The position numbers were made by a program, and so were the translations under genes. The notes under the pieces were generated by a model. It was given only the letters and a program-made list of their open reading frames with translations, had not been told where the DNA came from and ran no database searches. From the NCBI RefSeq assembly GCF_019399895.1, contig NC_091882.1:3224001-3288000 (forward strand): a stretch of 64,000 bases of DNA, read 5' to 3'. The stretch is from Cardiocondyla obscurior (Eukaryota; Arthropoda; Insecta; Hymenoptera; Formicidae). Shown here piece after piece: positions 24,152-38,300 of the stretch. How positions within the stretch are numbered: position 1 is the first letter of the stretch; each line of letters begins with the position of its first letter.

Positions 24152-27100
24152 AGGACACTTTGTTAAGCTTAATCTCCTTTCACGGTTATTGGGTTCCGCT
24201 CTTTACGAACAAAAGGATGCGAGTCTGTCAGAGGGGGACTTAAGTCCTTCGAGATACTCGTGTATGTCGGCACCCATATTGTTGAGAGCAACGTGAAAAA
24301 TTTGTTACCGATTTTATTGAATTCGCATTGAAGTCGCGACACTTTTCGTTGTGGAGAAAAAAATTTAAAAAATAAAATAAAATAAAAATTAATCAGATAT
24401 ATGATTGAACAAATTAATTTTTAAATATCTTTTTACCGCAAAGTATTCTTTCCCGGGATGAGATTTAAAATACTTTTTACGTCGCGTTTAAGGCGCATCC
24501 TGGAAACATGATACGCATAGTCATTATATTATCACGGTCTGACAGCCGGTAGCGCGGGCTTAACGATTATTATCATTTTAATAAAATTTTACTTCATCAG
24601 CATCTCATAAAAAGCGGTTAAGGAAGACGTTTTTGCTACGAGTAGTGACACAAAAGAGCTAACTTGATAAAGGATGCCTTTGTGAGGCCAAACAGATGAC
24701 GTTAGTGGTTAACGTTGTACTTGTGCAATGTGCTGAAAATTTTAAGCTCACGTTTTTTCTGCCATTGGAATAATATACTGAGAATTAACATTAAAAGAAA
24801 AAATTTCGCGTTGAAGGAAACATGAAAGTTGCATATTAAGTAATTTATCCTATTTAAAAATTAAACATTATATGTTTTTCCGGTGTCAATGCAGTAATAA
24901 TCGTTTTACGTACGTATCTATTATTTCAATTCACTGTATTTTCCTTTTTATTTTCTGCTCAATAGAGTCTGAATAGAGTTTAAATTACTCAATAATAACG
25001 TACTGTTTTTGTGAAATCGAGTATGTGGATATTGTATTATACTGTCATTTCCATGATCGATATTCAACGACACGACATCTTGAACAATAGCATATAAAAA
25101 GTATCAAATTTTGCACATGTGCGAAATCGTTATATCTTGATCATTAATTTTAATATTTTTTTCTCTCTCAATTGAAAAAAGCTGCTGTACTCACTTTTCT
25201 GATACACCATCGATAGCGTTGGTAAAATTAAATGTGCGCAGTATAAATATTAAACATATAAATTATACCAGAATGAATATATAATTCTATTAAAAATGTG
25301 ATCTTCTTTTTTTGTTTCGCACAATAGCTGTTTGAAATAACGACGTATGAGTATAATATATGGAAAAGTCAGATCAGAAGGTATTCGATATTCTTCCGAG
25401 CTCTCCTGTTTAAAATGCATGCTCGAGGAAAAAAAAAAAAAGAACCCCTGTACACTGGTAGAAAGCAAATACGCAAAAATCCCTAAAAATGGCACGGTTC
25501 TCTGATACGGTAAAAAAAAAAAAAAGAAAAAGAAAAAAAAAGATACAATGTTAGGCATTCTCAATAGACACGCCGATAGATTGGAAAAATCGAAACAGCA
25601 ATAGAAATGCCTCACGCATTGCGCTCCTGCGCTATGATAAATATTCTTAGCGTATGTATGCGCGTACATACATGGTGTAATATTCTGATACTCAGACTGC
25701 GTCCACGACTCTGTTTAACGCGCTCGAAAGTCGGGCGGGCGAGAATCTCGCGGATTTCAAGGGACCGCGGACGGAAGAACAATGAAAGAAGGGTTCATTC
25801 GCGTGCCGTAATTTAGGTCGGGCCGGTTAGCCGGCGATAAATGCATGGCCCTTTAAGTGGTTGCCTCGCGGCGGCGTGAGAAGGATCCTTGTCGGGTGGC
25901 CTGCTAGTGAAATACGATGAAAAAATTGTCCCCGCGAGGGTGCCGCGGACGAACGGGCTCGATTTAGATAAAAATTTCCGGCGTTTGTCACGCTCTTCCC
26001 TAATTAAAGGCGTTGGGATTAATGGAGGCAATTTCCCGACGAACCCACCCTTTCGGGCTGATCGATCCGTTTAACCATTGAATTTCTTTTCCCCTCTTAA
26101 TGCCGCTCGGTCAGTTTCTGGTTTGCTTTGGAACGTATAGAACATCGGTGGCCGTTGTTTCATCTATTCGGCTATTGCTATCGCGATACTGTGCCTTGTA
26201 GCTGCAGTTGCTTCTTAACCACGTACTCGCGCACGCGTGGGATTAAACTTTTTGTTTTCATGTAAAAAGCAAAAGTAATCGCGGTGATAAGAAAAAGAAA
26301 AAAAAAAAGGGAAGTGAACGTTGCTATGATGCGTTGGTTAAATCCATTAGCATAATGAAGCACCAGATGCGTTAATGTTGCTAATTTTGCCATTTCGGCG
26401 AGTCATTAAATAACGAGAACGAATAAATATTACATATTAATATTGTTGGTTTTGTTTTGTAATTATTGCGAATGAAAAGTCAATAATGACGATAGAATTC
26501 TTATTAATTATTTGCCAAATAATTTAAATGCTATATAGACCAATGGTAATATTCATCTCTGGGGTAATATTTAAATATTCGATACAGTAACGATATGATT
26601 GAGGATATTACTACTTTGATCAAAGAGTTGAATGGAACTTACAGGAATATAGTAATTGAATTAAAATTTCTTTTTGATAATGCATTACAATGTAATTGTG
26701 TTTTATAAGAATTATTATTTTTTTTTTTGTCTTTAATGCAATTTCGTCATTGAAAGCTGACTTTAATAAAGTTTTATTAGAAAGTTTAATAAACGAGAGA
26801 CGAACGAAATAATTGAAATAAATTTTGTTAATCGAGATTTTTGCGAGAGGGTGAGATATATTTTTTTCCAATAGTCATCGAGCTTGCAACTTCGTCAGCG
26901 ATTCCGCCCGTTTGGTACATTTGCGTAGGAGATTAAAGTTTTCTACTTCAATGGCAGATCGGATGGAACTGCCACGCAAAAAGGCGCATGGTCCTGTACA
27001 CTCGTGGACCAGCTAAGCAAAAAGGCCACTTCAATTTAATCCGGATGGTTACGGCCAATTTAACATTAATACTCGAGGGCTTCGCCGTGAAAAAAGTTGC

Positions 27101-27466
27101 GCCGGTGCGGGAGCTCTATCGGTCTAATAAATTAAACTTTTCGCTCCGCCATCGACATACCCGCTAACTTTCGCATCCTCTCCTGCGGTGCTCGAACTAT
27201 TTTTCACAATAGCACATAAATATTTATTTATAGATACGTAGACTGAAAAGTAAAGGGACTTTTGTCATTTTTTTACATTAGAATAACAGCCCAGTAACAC
27301 CGGTATTGTTACGCCGTTCGTACCACGTGGACCATAAGATTTATGCACTTTATGTAATGTGAAGACGTAAAAAACATTCCGCGGATAGAAAAATTTTGCG
27401 AAAAAAAGTGCTCCGAAGAGGAAGTAAAAAGTGAAAAAAATTAAAAAGAAAAAAATAAAAAAAAAA

Positions 27467-27480
27467 GAGAGAGAGAGAGA
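27467..27480. repeat. GA microsatellite
   Basis: A short GA run at the end of an A-rich tract (27426-27466). Confidence 0.8.
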
Positions 27481-29346
27481 ATTTTGTAGGAAAATACTTA
27501 AATCGTAAAATTTGTTTTCCGCGTGTTTAGTGTAATTTTATATAAGCACAAATTTACACAAAAGTTTCCTCGTAGACAAGTTAATCGTAACGTTTTAATT
27601 TAATCCGCGGCGCTAACTTTTCCACGATGGTCGGACGAGCTGTGCAGCGTCGACTCGACGTGAATGTCAAGGAAAAAGCTGCAATCCTTAAAACCAGCTC
27701 GACGCGCTGGCGGTCGAATTTTGTCGACCGCGATAATTTATTTAAATATCTGCGAGATGTAAAGCTACTTGTGAACCCGCGCGCACGCACGCGTTAGAAC
27801 GGCGCGGTGAGGCGTGCGCGCTTTAAACTACGTTACGCGTGTTTCCGCATGATATTATCAGCCTTAGCCATCGTCATGGTGGCATCTAATGAGATTCGCC
27901 GTGTCGCAAGGCATACACTTGCAGCTAGTTTCCATCATAAACAGCCTTCGCGCCCCGCACACCGAGTGCGGCGTGTCTTACACTCATAGCCGCGCGCCCG
28001 CTTGTTCGCTACGACGATCAGGCGCCTCTAACGAGTGTTTAAACTAAGCTTGTTAACCAGCCACGGATGAGCGAAGGACCGTGTTGCTGCGACATGACCT
28101 ATCGGATTTAAACGATGATCCCGCACCGACCTTCAACCCGAAAACGCTTTTGATTCCGCTATTATTCCGCGTCCGCGTCTTCGTTAAAGAACGAGGCGAG
28201 CATTACGACTTTCAGCTCTACGTAACGACGCCGAGTATTAATTCACTTTCTTCAAATGTGAGTTCGTGTTCGAAACGACGAGAGCTAACAACGCGAAGGG
28301 GATTAACTTTCTCGCGCGATATATACTATTTTAACAATTTTGTTATAATATTTCGCGAGGTTCGTACATTATTGTATGTAATATTACAAGGGCTATAATG
28401 GAGCACCTTGTTAAAGTTCCCTTCCTGTTGTACAAGAAGAGCTTTCGCCCCGGCGTAGATTACTGTTGTTAAGTTGACCTCTTTGTGCACACGCTCGTTT
28501 TGAAATAAGCGATTCATTTATAGCGAAGAACTTCCGAAAACAGGAGACTCATTTAACAAATTTTGCTCTACCGTGATTGAGTTTCCTAGAGTTCGTAGCA
28601 TGTTATGCCGGCAATCTAATGCAACTCGACTATTAGCTGAATGCCAGACGCAGCTGGTGAACTCGAGAATCGCTTCCAGTGTCGGGGAAATATTCAGAGC
28701 TCAGAATTCGAACATGATGGACTTAGCGTGATGAGAATTAATTACCGCGCATGTTGGGTCACATTTATTATTTCATTCGCGTGCATCTTGAATTGTGGAA
28801 TGTAAATGTGCTCGATGAATTTAATACAGTCTACTACTTCACCGACTTTCCGTGAAATCAATTTTTCGAAAATTGGTTTTATCTCAACGAATCGAAAATC
28901 GCAGTTTTCACGCGAGATATGAGAGCCTTTCAACATTTCCAGACCAAAGCTTCAAGTACCGCGCAAAGAAATTCGACTTCCATTCCAATTTGAACACAGA
29001 GGATAGATAGTCAAACGAAAATAGTGAAATTTGTATTTTGCGAGAAACGCTTTTTTTTCTCCCTCCCTATTTTTTTTTTTTTTTTTTTTTTATTAAAACC
29101 ATCATCGTTCTCAAATCTGCATTGCGCGATCGATCCTCCTACTTTCTCTGTTTTCTCTATATGATATTCCCTTTGCAATTCCATTCTTCTTTGCTGTATT
29201 TGGGCACCCCCGAGTGAAAACGCCACTGGGGCTAGTGTCCAGCGGTGGTGCTTTAGCGCTCGCAGTAGTTCCGGTCGAACCGACAACTCACGCTGCGGTT
29301 TATGAATTACGAGACGTGATCCGCGCAAAGCGACAAACCGGAGACA

Positions 29347-29395
29347 AAGAGAGAGAGGAAGAGAGACGGAGAGAGAAATAGAGAGAGAGAGAAAG
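29347..29395. repeat. GA-rich microsatellite
   Basis: Imperfect GA repeat with GGAA and ACGG interruptions. With a nearby T20-plus run (about 29070-29092) it accounts for a long low-complexity open frame on the minus strand that is not a gene. Confidence 0.85.
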
Positions 29396-30620
29396 ATGGA
29401 AGGTGGAGAGTATGAGAGAAAGGGAGTAGTATGATGCACGCGATGACGTACTGTCGTCGTCGTCAAAGGGTCCCAGGCTAACTCGTAATTAATCGAGTTC
29501 CGCCCGCGGACGCGCAGCGGACTATTCCCGCGAGCCGGTTTTCTATCGCCGTACTTTGTGCCTTGTGTTTTCCAAACCGGGTGCCGCCGCCAACCGGCTT
29601 TTAATTGATACATCCTGCTCGTTAGCCGTGCCCCCGGTCACGGCTCTGTCTCTTTGCCCCTCTTTCTCTCGCTACCCGCTGTTGTCTCAAATGCGCCGAC
29701 GGCGAAAGGCTCCTCGTGCAGACGTGAGCGAAATATAACTCGGTCAACCGTCCGCGCCGCGATGATTCCTTTCGCGAAAATTTCACACCGAAAGAAAAAA
29801 GTAGATTTCCCCCGAATGACGACAGTGGAAATCACGTAAATATCAAGATTTTTATAAATCAGCTTTTAAACGAGACATTTATACATTCGGCTTCGTAGCG
29901 TATACGTGAAATTTTTTACGAATTTCTATATATCTATGCTGATCGAGCGAGATTGATTGCAGTGAGTTATTGGAAAAAAAAATTTCTTTTTTATTTCTTG
30001 TTTTCTTTTTCAATTTTTCTAGAATAACACGTATTTTTTTTTCATAAGAGATGTATTGCATTAAAAAAAAAGAAAAGAAAAAAATAGCTTTTAATGAGAA
30101 CAAACACTTTTTTTTTTAGTAAAACTCGATCGTGCAGCCAGGTGTTTCCGCTCTCCTTTCTCTCAATAATCATTATTTGATATTTATGACCATAACTGTA
30201 ATCGCACAAACCCATTTTGCATTATTCCCGTTGTAAGGAACAAGAATTTAAGTAATTAAGCACCGAGTTAAATCTTTCTCGAAAGGAAATCGGATTTAAA
30301 TTACTCGCACGGACGCATTCGAATTACCCGCGCCAAATATTTCCCGATAATTACCTTTTCGTAAGACGCCCGCCGCCGTCTAACATGAGTACCGTGGATG
30401 ATAAAGAGAACCTCGAGCGGAACTCGGACCGCAGTTCTTCGTAATCCGTCTCAAAGGTGATCGGCACGCCTTCGCCTCTTTCGCAAGGAAACTTTGCAGC
30501 ACGTATATCTCCGGCCGGAGCGCAGTAGTATAAGTCGACCAATAGATCGCCCCGAGGCGTCCGAAGTTTTAATTAATCGGGGGCACGGGCCTCGAGGTAT
30601 TTTTATTAATTTTCTCTCCG

Positions 30621-30669
30621 TTCTCTCTCTCTCTCTCTTTCTTTCTCTCTTTCTTTTTTCCTCCCTCCC
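30621..30669. repeat. CT-rich microsatellite and pyrimidine tract
   Basis: CT and CTTT units followed by CCTCCCTCCCTTCCC. It is a 60-base nearly pure pyrimidine strand, a sequence type able to adopt triplex structure. Confidence 0.85.
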
Positions 30670-33600
30670 TTCCCTTAATCTTCCCCCAATATCAGCGTTG
30701 TCCCGGACAACCCAGCCGAGTCAGCTCCAACCCTCTTCAGAGACCAGTGGAAGGATAATTGTGCCGAAGTTTTAACGGTGTACGGCGCCCGGTCCAAGCG
30801 AGATTACGATTATCTCGAGTAAACTTTCTACGTATCCGGAGATACGCGCGACGCATTCCGCGAGCGGGCCACGCCGTCGCCGCGAAAGCGAAAAAGGGGA
30901 AGTTCGCCTAAAGTACGTTGCGCGATAATTTCGTAAATTATGTACGGCACGGGATAGTCCGCCGCACTACGAGGGTATTTAACTACGTGGTATTTAAACT
31001 GATTTTTTTTTCCTCTCTCTCGCCGAATTATCGCGCTTCCGCCGCTACGGCCGGACATAAGTAGCGCTCGAGGTTAAAACTCGTGCTCCGAATTATAACG
31101 CGGGGATCGTAATTAATTGTAGGAAAACGATCACGATGAGCCCCCTCGATGTTGACACGCGCGTTACGCGCGCACTAGAATCCGCATTGCAATTTGCGAT
31201 AATTACAGCGCATGATTATAGGGACCCGACGATAATTCAGATCGGCTCTGAATATTAATGCGCGCGGTCACATACGTATTACGAGCCGTGGAAGCGAGAT
31301 GAATGACGCGTTGCGATAAGGGCACGGCGTATTCTGACCATTACTGCGATCTTCGACTGAACTGCTAAATTGCGCCAACGAGTATCGCGCTGTTAGATCC
31401 ACGAGTGGCGACCATTAAGATAACCGGCGACACGTTCGTAATATCGCGGCGACGGTTATTAACGGTGATAGATTTGTTGCGCTGGGATTAAATCTATGAT
31501 TTTACAATCTATAAATTCTAGCGTGCACTACATTTCTATTCGACGTAAATTCGGCCGTTCGAATGCAGTAGCCGCTTTAATTCGTGAGAGCGAAACAAAG
31601 CTAAAGACTTCTGATAGCGATTGTTTCGACGCGATATGTCAAAATCCATCAACGCTTGATACGCTCGTATTCGAATACTAATATGTGCATACGATAATGT
31701 TTATGATTGCAGGCAATATTCAGAACTCGTTACCGTTGTTGCATTAGATAGATTAAAATTTGCGTAACTCGATGAAAAATATAATGCTGCAGCGTGATTC
31801 TGAAAATTCGAGGGAGAATTACATTCGTAATTTCCGCTGACTGACTTTGACGTTCGCAGAGGCGGCCGAAAAATTTCGATCGCATTGGGAGAGATCTCCA
31901 AACGTTTGCCCGAAATGTGTTACGCATTTCCTACAATAATGGCTCCGGAATAATTTACCCGCTTTAATAATGCACCCATTAACGTCGTTACTTTTATTAT
32001 ATTATCGCGTTCTGATTCGAAGCATCGCGCTCGCAATGCTTGCGCACCGCTCCGAAACGATACCGCCGTTCGTTTTTGAAAAATTCATGGATCCGGCTAA
32101 TTGCGCGTTCGGCGAGTTTATTCCTCGTATTTCTCTGCGTGCATTTCGAGCGTTTCGCATAATAATTTATCGTGACGCAGTCCCCAACGAGCGCGCGCGG
32201 CACTCAATGCAATTAGTCTGGCTGCTAATTATGACTGTTTCTTTGTTGTGCCGCCTCGTTTTTTGGCAAAACTCATTTTCTGACCACACCGCGCTGGGTG
32301 TACCGGCTGTGGTGATGGCAGAAAAATATGGATAAATTGCGAAAATATCATTTCATCTAACTAAATAGTAGGGCACTGTCGTACGTTTTTCCTCGTCTCC
32401 TCTCCGCCATTGTTAATAAATAAAATAGTAACATTACGAAAATTATCTCGCTATCAGTTTCTCGATAACATTCTATTTCTCTTTAAGCATGCAAGCTATA
32501 ATTTGCAAGCCACTAAGCCACAATGATGCGGTATACTGCGGTACGTGCCTATAAAGCGCTTCTAGGATAACCGAGCTCTCTACTATCACGCCCTATTTCA
32601 TCCTTTTGCTACTGTTATTCCTTTTGACTTATACATCAAGACGATGTCGAGAGAGCAACGTTTCCCGCGGCTCTTAAACGATTTTAATTACTTTCAAGAC
32701 TCATTAATTTCATATCGTCGCGCGCGATTTTATGTAGGAAGACTTGTTTCATGTTAATATTATTTAATATAAACCTTACGCCACGATGACGTTCACAAGT
32801 ATTTTTGCATTATAAACAGCTCGCGATTATCGTTGAATAAATTGGCGCACGCCAATTTTCAAATGTTTATGAAAATATTAATTTCGTTTTCAGTATTTCT
32901 TTTTTTTTTTTTTTCGTATTAACGAGATTAGTATTTAAGATTTAGATAATAAAATTTAACGTCTAACGAAGATTTGCAATATTTCTTCGACAATTTGTAA
33001 AATGCATTTTGCGTACTTTCCGGAGTGCTTGCCGCTGCTCACACAGACTTCGATTACCCGAACGAATCTAAATGTACGGATTACACGCATGCATATTTAC
33101 GCGAATGCGTCGGGGGGAGAGGGAAAGAGGGGAGGGGGCGGGCTGGTCGCATCAAACGGGCTCTCAATCCAACGGATGCATTTAGCGCATCGTGATGACG
33201 TGAAAAGGCGAAACCGATTTTATTCAGCCAATACTCTTTGGCTCGTAAATTCCAAATTCCCAGTGTGAATAAATCACAGGCCCCTACCGTGTGACGAGTT
33301 TTACTCGCGGCGGTCGTTTTTCTTTCTTCCCCCCCTCCCTCCTTTTCGCAAAATTGACAAGCGCAAAGTGTTAAGAATGAAATGTGAATTGAAAGATAAA
33401 ATACTCCCGTCAAGCGAAAAATATTAGGATCGCAAATGAGCGCTATTAAAAGCCATATAAGCATAGAGAATTCTTATTGTAAATCCCTTATTTCAAACGT
33501 TGACTGATGGATTTAAATTCTGCCCGATATTCCAGGCAAGATCGACGCGATAGAACGAAAAGGGACTGCCGCCCGGCTTACGATTGCTAATTAGGGTTAA

Positions 33601-34519
33601 GATAAATTATGCGAAACATGTCACGGCTGTCGCTCTGTTTATTTTTATCAAGATTGATTCGACACGATTATAATTTAATTACCAAATGTCTTCTCACGCT
33701 AGTCGTTATTTATGGTACTGATGCGGTTTGCACGGCGTACTAAAGATAGAGGCGTTCGTTGCTGTGACGGAACACACATTTTCTCGCGGAATACCGCAGT
33801 GATACCGGTAAAAGCTATTAAAGCTTAAAAGTAACGCGTGATTGCGCGAGTAGATAAAATAAACAGGACGGAAATGCAGGAAGAAGCTCTTTTCGAACGG
33901 TCTATTATAGCTGTACGTGTAATATTTTACTCCATCGCGGCCTGCCCGATCGACCGCGTGAGAAATCGCTTTTCCCGAGCAAGCCCTCGCTTACCGCGTC
34001 GCGATATATTTTCCAGCACGACGACGCCATTTCCGAGCACTCACGAGTAGCCGGTCGACAGCGCACGGAAAAGATATTGGAGCGCCGTAAAGCGCGATGT
34101 TAATTGCCGCGAACGCCGGAAAACGCCGGAAGCCGGGAGTTTTCTTCGAGGGTCGCCGGCCGGCGCCGGCATCGCTTTATCGAAGAAACAGAAGAGTAAA
34201 TGGGAGAGTAAACAAGTATTCGAGGAATTGCTCTCAACGGATGGGAAAGGAATCCCCGTCCCCGGTTGGTTTTCCGCGTCTAGAGGACCGTCATAATGCC
34301 GCATTATTATTCCATTAAGAGACAACGGCGAGCGTCCCTCGCTCGTGGCACGACGAAGAAATGATTGAAGATGTGAAAAGAAAAGTTAAATTCAAACTTC
34401 TGCCCTTTTATAATGAGATATAGTTTATGCGGCTAGAAGGACGTCCGATGATATTTCTAGCTCGAAAATTGCGAAAGATTTGAATATATTTTATCTCCGC
34501 GGAGCGGAGTACGGACAGT

Positions 34520-34544
34520 AGAGAGAGATAGAGAGAGAGAGAGA
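34520..34544. repeat. GA microsatellite
   Basis: A GA run with one GATA interruption. Confidence 0.85.
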
Positions 34545-35293
34545 AAAAAGTGTAATCTGTAACGCGAAGTTAGATGAATTTAAAAAATAAAAAAATAAAA
34601 AAGAACATGCCAAGCCATACAAAGTGCGGACTTACGATAAATCAAGACGGTGGAAATTTTCTTCGATTATCACACTTTTCATTCTAATGAGCGAATTATG
34701 TTTAAAAAAGAATTGATCTCTTCTTAACCGAGCTCTTTTTTTTTTTCTTTTCTTCCCCTGAAATTGATGGCGTACGGAATCTCGGATAAATGATTGAGAA
34801 TTCTGCGGCTGTTTACCCCCTTCTCTTCGGTCCCTCTTACCGCGCGATGGATCAATTAATTATACGACTGACAATGACGGAGCCCGGTGAGGAGAGTTCT
34901 TTTTGAAAATATACTCCGTCAACAATTCGCCGCGCTCGGTGATTTATGATTTCCGGATTTCTCACGCGGGCTGAATCCGCGTCCGGAGACGGATTCAACA
35001 TCCGGAAAAGCGACTCGTCGGCCGAAAGCTCCGCGGCGGCCGGGGCGGGGCGCGCGGCCGTGGAAATGGGATAATTTTTTCGGGCACAAATTCGGGGTCC
35101 GGTAATAAGAACATCAATCAGTCACGGCTAATAAAGCAGCTAGGTCGATGATAAATGGCGCGATAGAAGTGGGCTGGCGTGGAATCGAGCCGAGAACGGA
35201 GCGACGACCACGATTCTCTTCGCTGCGCCTCGCGGGGAGTATCGTACAAACAGCTCGGCACGTAATTCGAAAAATTAAAGGAACGAAGAGAAT

Positions 35294-35318
35294 AGAGAGA
35301 GAGAGAGAGAGAGAGAAG
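35294..35318. repeat. GA microsatellite
   Basis: An uninterrupted GA run of about 11 units within a purine-rich block (35276-35350). Confidence 0.85.
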
Positions 35319-38300
35319 AGAAAAGAGAGGTGAACAGAGGGTTAGAGCGAAGAAGGAAAGGATTTACGTTACTGTGGATGAAAGAGCGGCCATGTATATA
35401 TAGATTTACCAAGCCGGCGTTGAATAATGCAGTCTCTGACGTGATCTTTGCCATTTTCTCGGATACAATTTCTCGTGGAAAGCTCAGGCCCCGCGAGACG
35501 AAGACAGGGCGAGGGAAAAGAGAGAGAGAGAAGCCCCGACTCACCTCAATTACATCGATTCCTTTCTGTTTGCTCTTTATAACCAATCTCTTGAGTATAC
35601 ACTCCTTTTCCTTTCGCGGTCACCGCGAGGAAGCAGGACCGGAAAGGAATATAGAAAGGGCACGTAAGATGAAGGAAGACGGGCAAAAACGAGAGAGCGA
35701 GGATCGTCTCGCCGTTTTTCACAAATCAACGACTGGAAATGAGATTCAACGGCGACGCGACTTTTTTATAAATCTTTATATCGCGGCGCAGAGAGAAGGA
35801 ACTTGTAACTAATATTTGCATGGCGTTAGCAAACGTTGACGCAAGCCCGCGCTTCTTATCCCTTTTAACGTGATTAAATAATTTAAAAAAAAATAAAATA
35901 GTTCGTCGCAATGCCGTTCGTACAAATGTGCAAAATATAAGTGCACGTGCAATGTGTGATGCATTGTAGCTATACAATTTTTTTTTTTTTTTTTTTTGTA
36001 AACCTGATAAAGATACTGTCATTTAATTTATTAATGGGCATTTAACAACGCCCGTAAATTTTCATATTTATTCCTATTTTTAATTAACTCAATTTTTATT
36101 TCGAAATTCTCGCATTTGTCAGTTCTCTCACGTTCATTATTCTTTTATTATAGCTCGCTCGTGGCACTATAGTAATGTTGTCGCCACGTTAATAAATTCT
36201 TATAATTCTTCGCTAAACTTTTAGGGAATCTTTCCTAGGAGCTAAATAAATCTTTTGCCTCGGTCGCGCAAGATTTATACGACACGAGAGAGACATATCC
36301 GAGCGAAAACTTAAGCCGCCTTAGCGAAATATTCATCTGTTCGCCGGAAATGAATTTCGTACACGGAGCTCTTACAATACCGCGGCCATCGAAGCGGCAG
36401 CGACAAGCTCGCAGCAATACCCGGGGATTTCCTTTGCGCGCAATTCGCGGCGTCGAAAGTTTCAGCCCTTTGTCGCGCGCTTCGATTCAGCATTTCGCGT
36501 CCGCTCTTTTGCCAGCCCCGCCTTTCTTAAAACTTTCGTCGTCTTGCGCCCACGCTTTTTCAAACGTGTCGTTTTCCTTTACTGCACAATGGCACCGTCT
36601 GAGAGCTGATTTTTGCAAAATCGCGCCACCGATCACGCGTTCTTTACCACCGCCGTTCCCGCCGTGTCGATGAAAATTATGCGAGCGCATCGTTCTCGTT
36701 CGAATCCTATATTTTTGACTTTACACACAAGCCCGCGCTGCCGTCACGCTGCTATCGAACGTGTGAAAAATGATACCACGCGACGGGACACAATCGGCGT
36801 TTCTTACAACGGAGGGAGTACGGAGACCTTTCGATTTCTCTAGCCTTGATGACAGTTATAAATTTGTTTTTTTTTTTTTTCTTAAAGTAAAATATTTCCC
36901 CTGAAGTAATATAATTTATATAATAAAAAAGTATTACGTGAAGAAATAAAGATTTGAATGATATTTAATACTTTGGTGCCTAAAGCTCAGATAACTAGAA
37001 TAACTGATTTAATCTCTCCTCTAGTCTATCTTCTCTCTTAACTTTTTTTTTTAATTTTTTTTTTTTTGCCTTTTTAAGTATCTTTTTTTTTTTTTCTTTT
37101 CTCTCTGTGTTTCGTCGGTACGGGTATAAGGTATGGAAAAGATATTTCATGCGGTCCATTCCTTCCGTCCGTTATTCTCGTGCGCGCGGGCCGGAAGGCA
37201 ATTACCGGCTGAGAAATGTCTACAAAAGTGGAACGTGCGGGGTGGAAATTTCGGTAGGTCTCGCGCCCTTTGTGCCCAAGCCGCATTTTAATTGCCCTGC
37301 CTCTGTACCTTTTCCCTTCTCTATTTTTTTTTTCTTCCTTTTTTCTCTCTGTGCCACGAGAAAGTGTCATGGCCAGACCTTTGCGCGCTTCAGGATACCA
37401 CGAAACATGATTATTGCGATTGACTTTACGAAAGATTTATCTTCTTAACGCAAGAAAATTACAATAGAATAGAATTGATATCAAAAGTCACATCAGTTTA
37501 TGATAATTTGAGATTCAATTCGAATTTCTCGTTTCACTTCAAGAGGAAAAGAATTAAAGAACGTAAGCGTACAAGAGAAAGCGTCTTAATCATCTGCCTG
37601 TTTCTTCATATTAAACATTGTGAAGTTTCCAGCTGGAAATTTCATAACGTTGCGAAAGCGCATTAATTAATGCAAGCAAAAATTTCGAAATAGTTGAAAG
37701 GAAGCAAACACACTTTCCTTTCGCGGCCCTGAAACTAAACAAAGTATGATATTTAACCAGGCTGGGTCCTTTTGTACGTTTCAACGAGCCAGCGTCTGGC
37801 AGGGAGGTAATTACATAATAAGAAATCCGTCAGAGAATCTCGCGGCAGATGATCTCAAACAACAGTCTTCCGCGAATAGCCGGCCCTTCGTGGTTTTCCG
37901 GTTTTGTTAATTACACCAGTCAACGGAAGTGTCACCGGCAGAGCTTGGCCGGCACTTCCGCTCGACAACGTGCATGTAGAGCGTCATTGTTCCACGAGAA
38001 ATTTAATTTAAATCGTAGTTTAACACGGCGTCTGACGGCTAGCTCTAATACGACGCTGTTAAAATACAACACAACGTTTTTTTTTTGTTTTTCTTTTTTT
38101 TTTTTTTTCACCGTTAGTAGATAACGAAATTATCACGCGTAATTAATTTTTGTATAACGCTGCAATGTAGTAAGTTAAAATACAAATACTGTCTTGGTAA
38201 TTGTGCCTTTTAGGATAAAAGTTAGTAAAAAAAAAAAGAAAAAAGTTAAGACATAAAAAAATTTATAATTAGAAAAGAAATCACATTTGTTTTAATATTC

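Noticed and set aside
29011..29613. 200-codon open frame on the minus strand
   Set aside because: Much of it translates a GA/CT microsatellite and a poly-T tract (a leucine/serine run and a lysine run), so it is a repeat artefact.
35148..35333. I-E-P-R-T motif, which often marks a translated tRNA T-arm
   Set aside because: The underlying DNA (GGAATCGAGCC) cannot form a proper T-stem, and no acceptor stem or anticodon arm was found on either strand.
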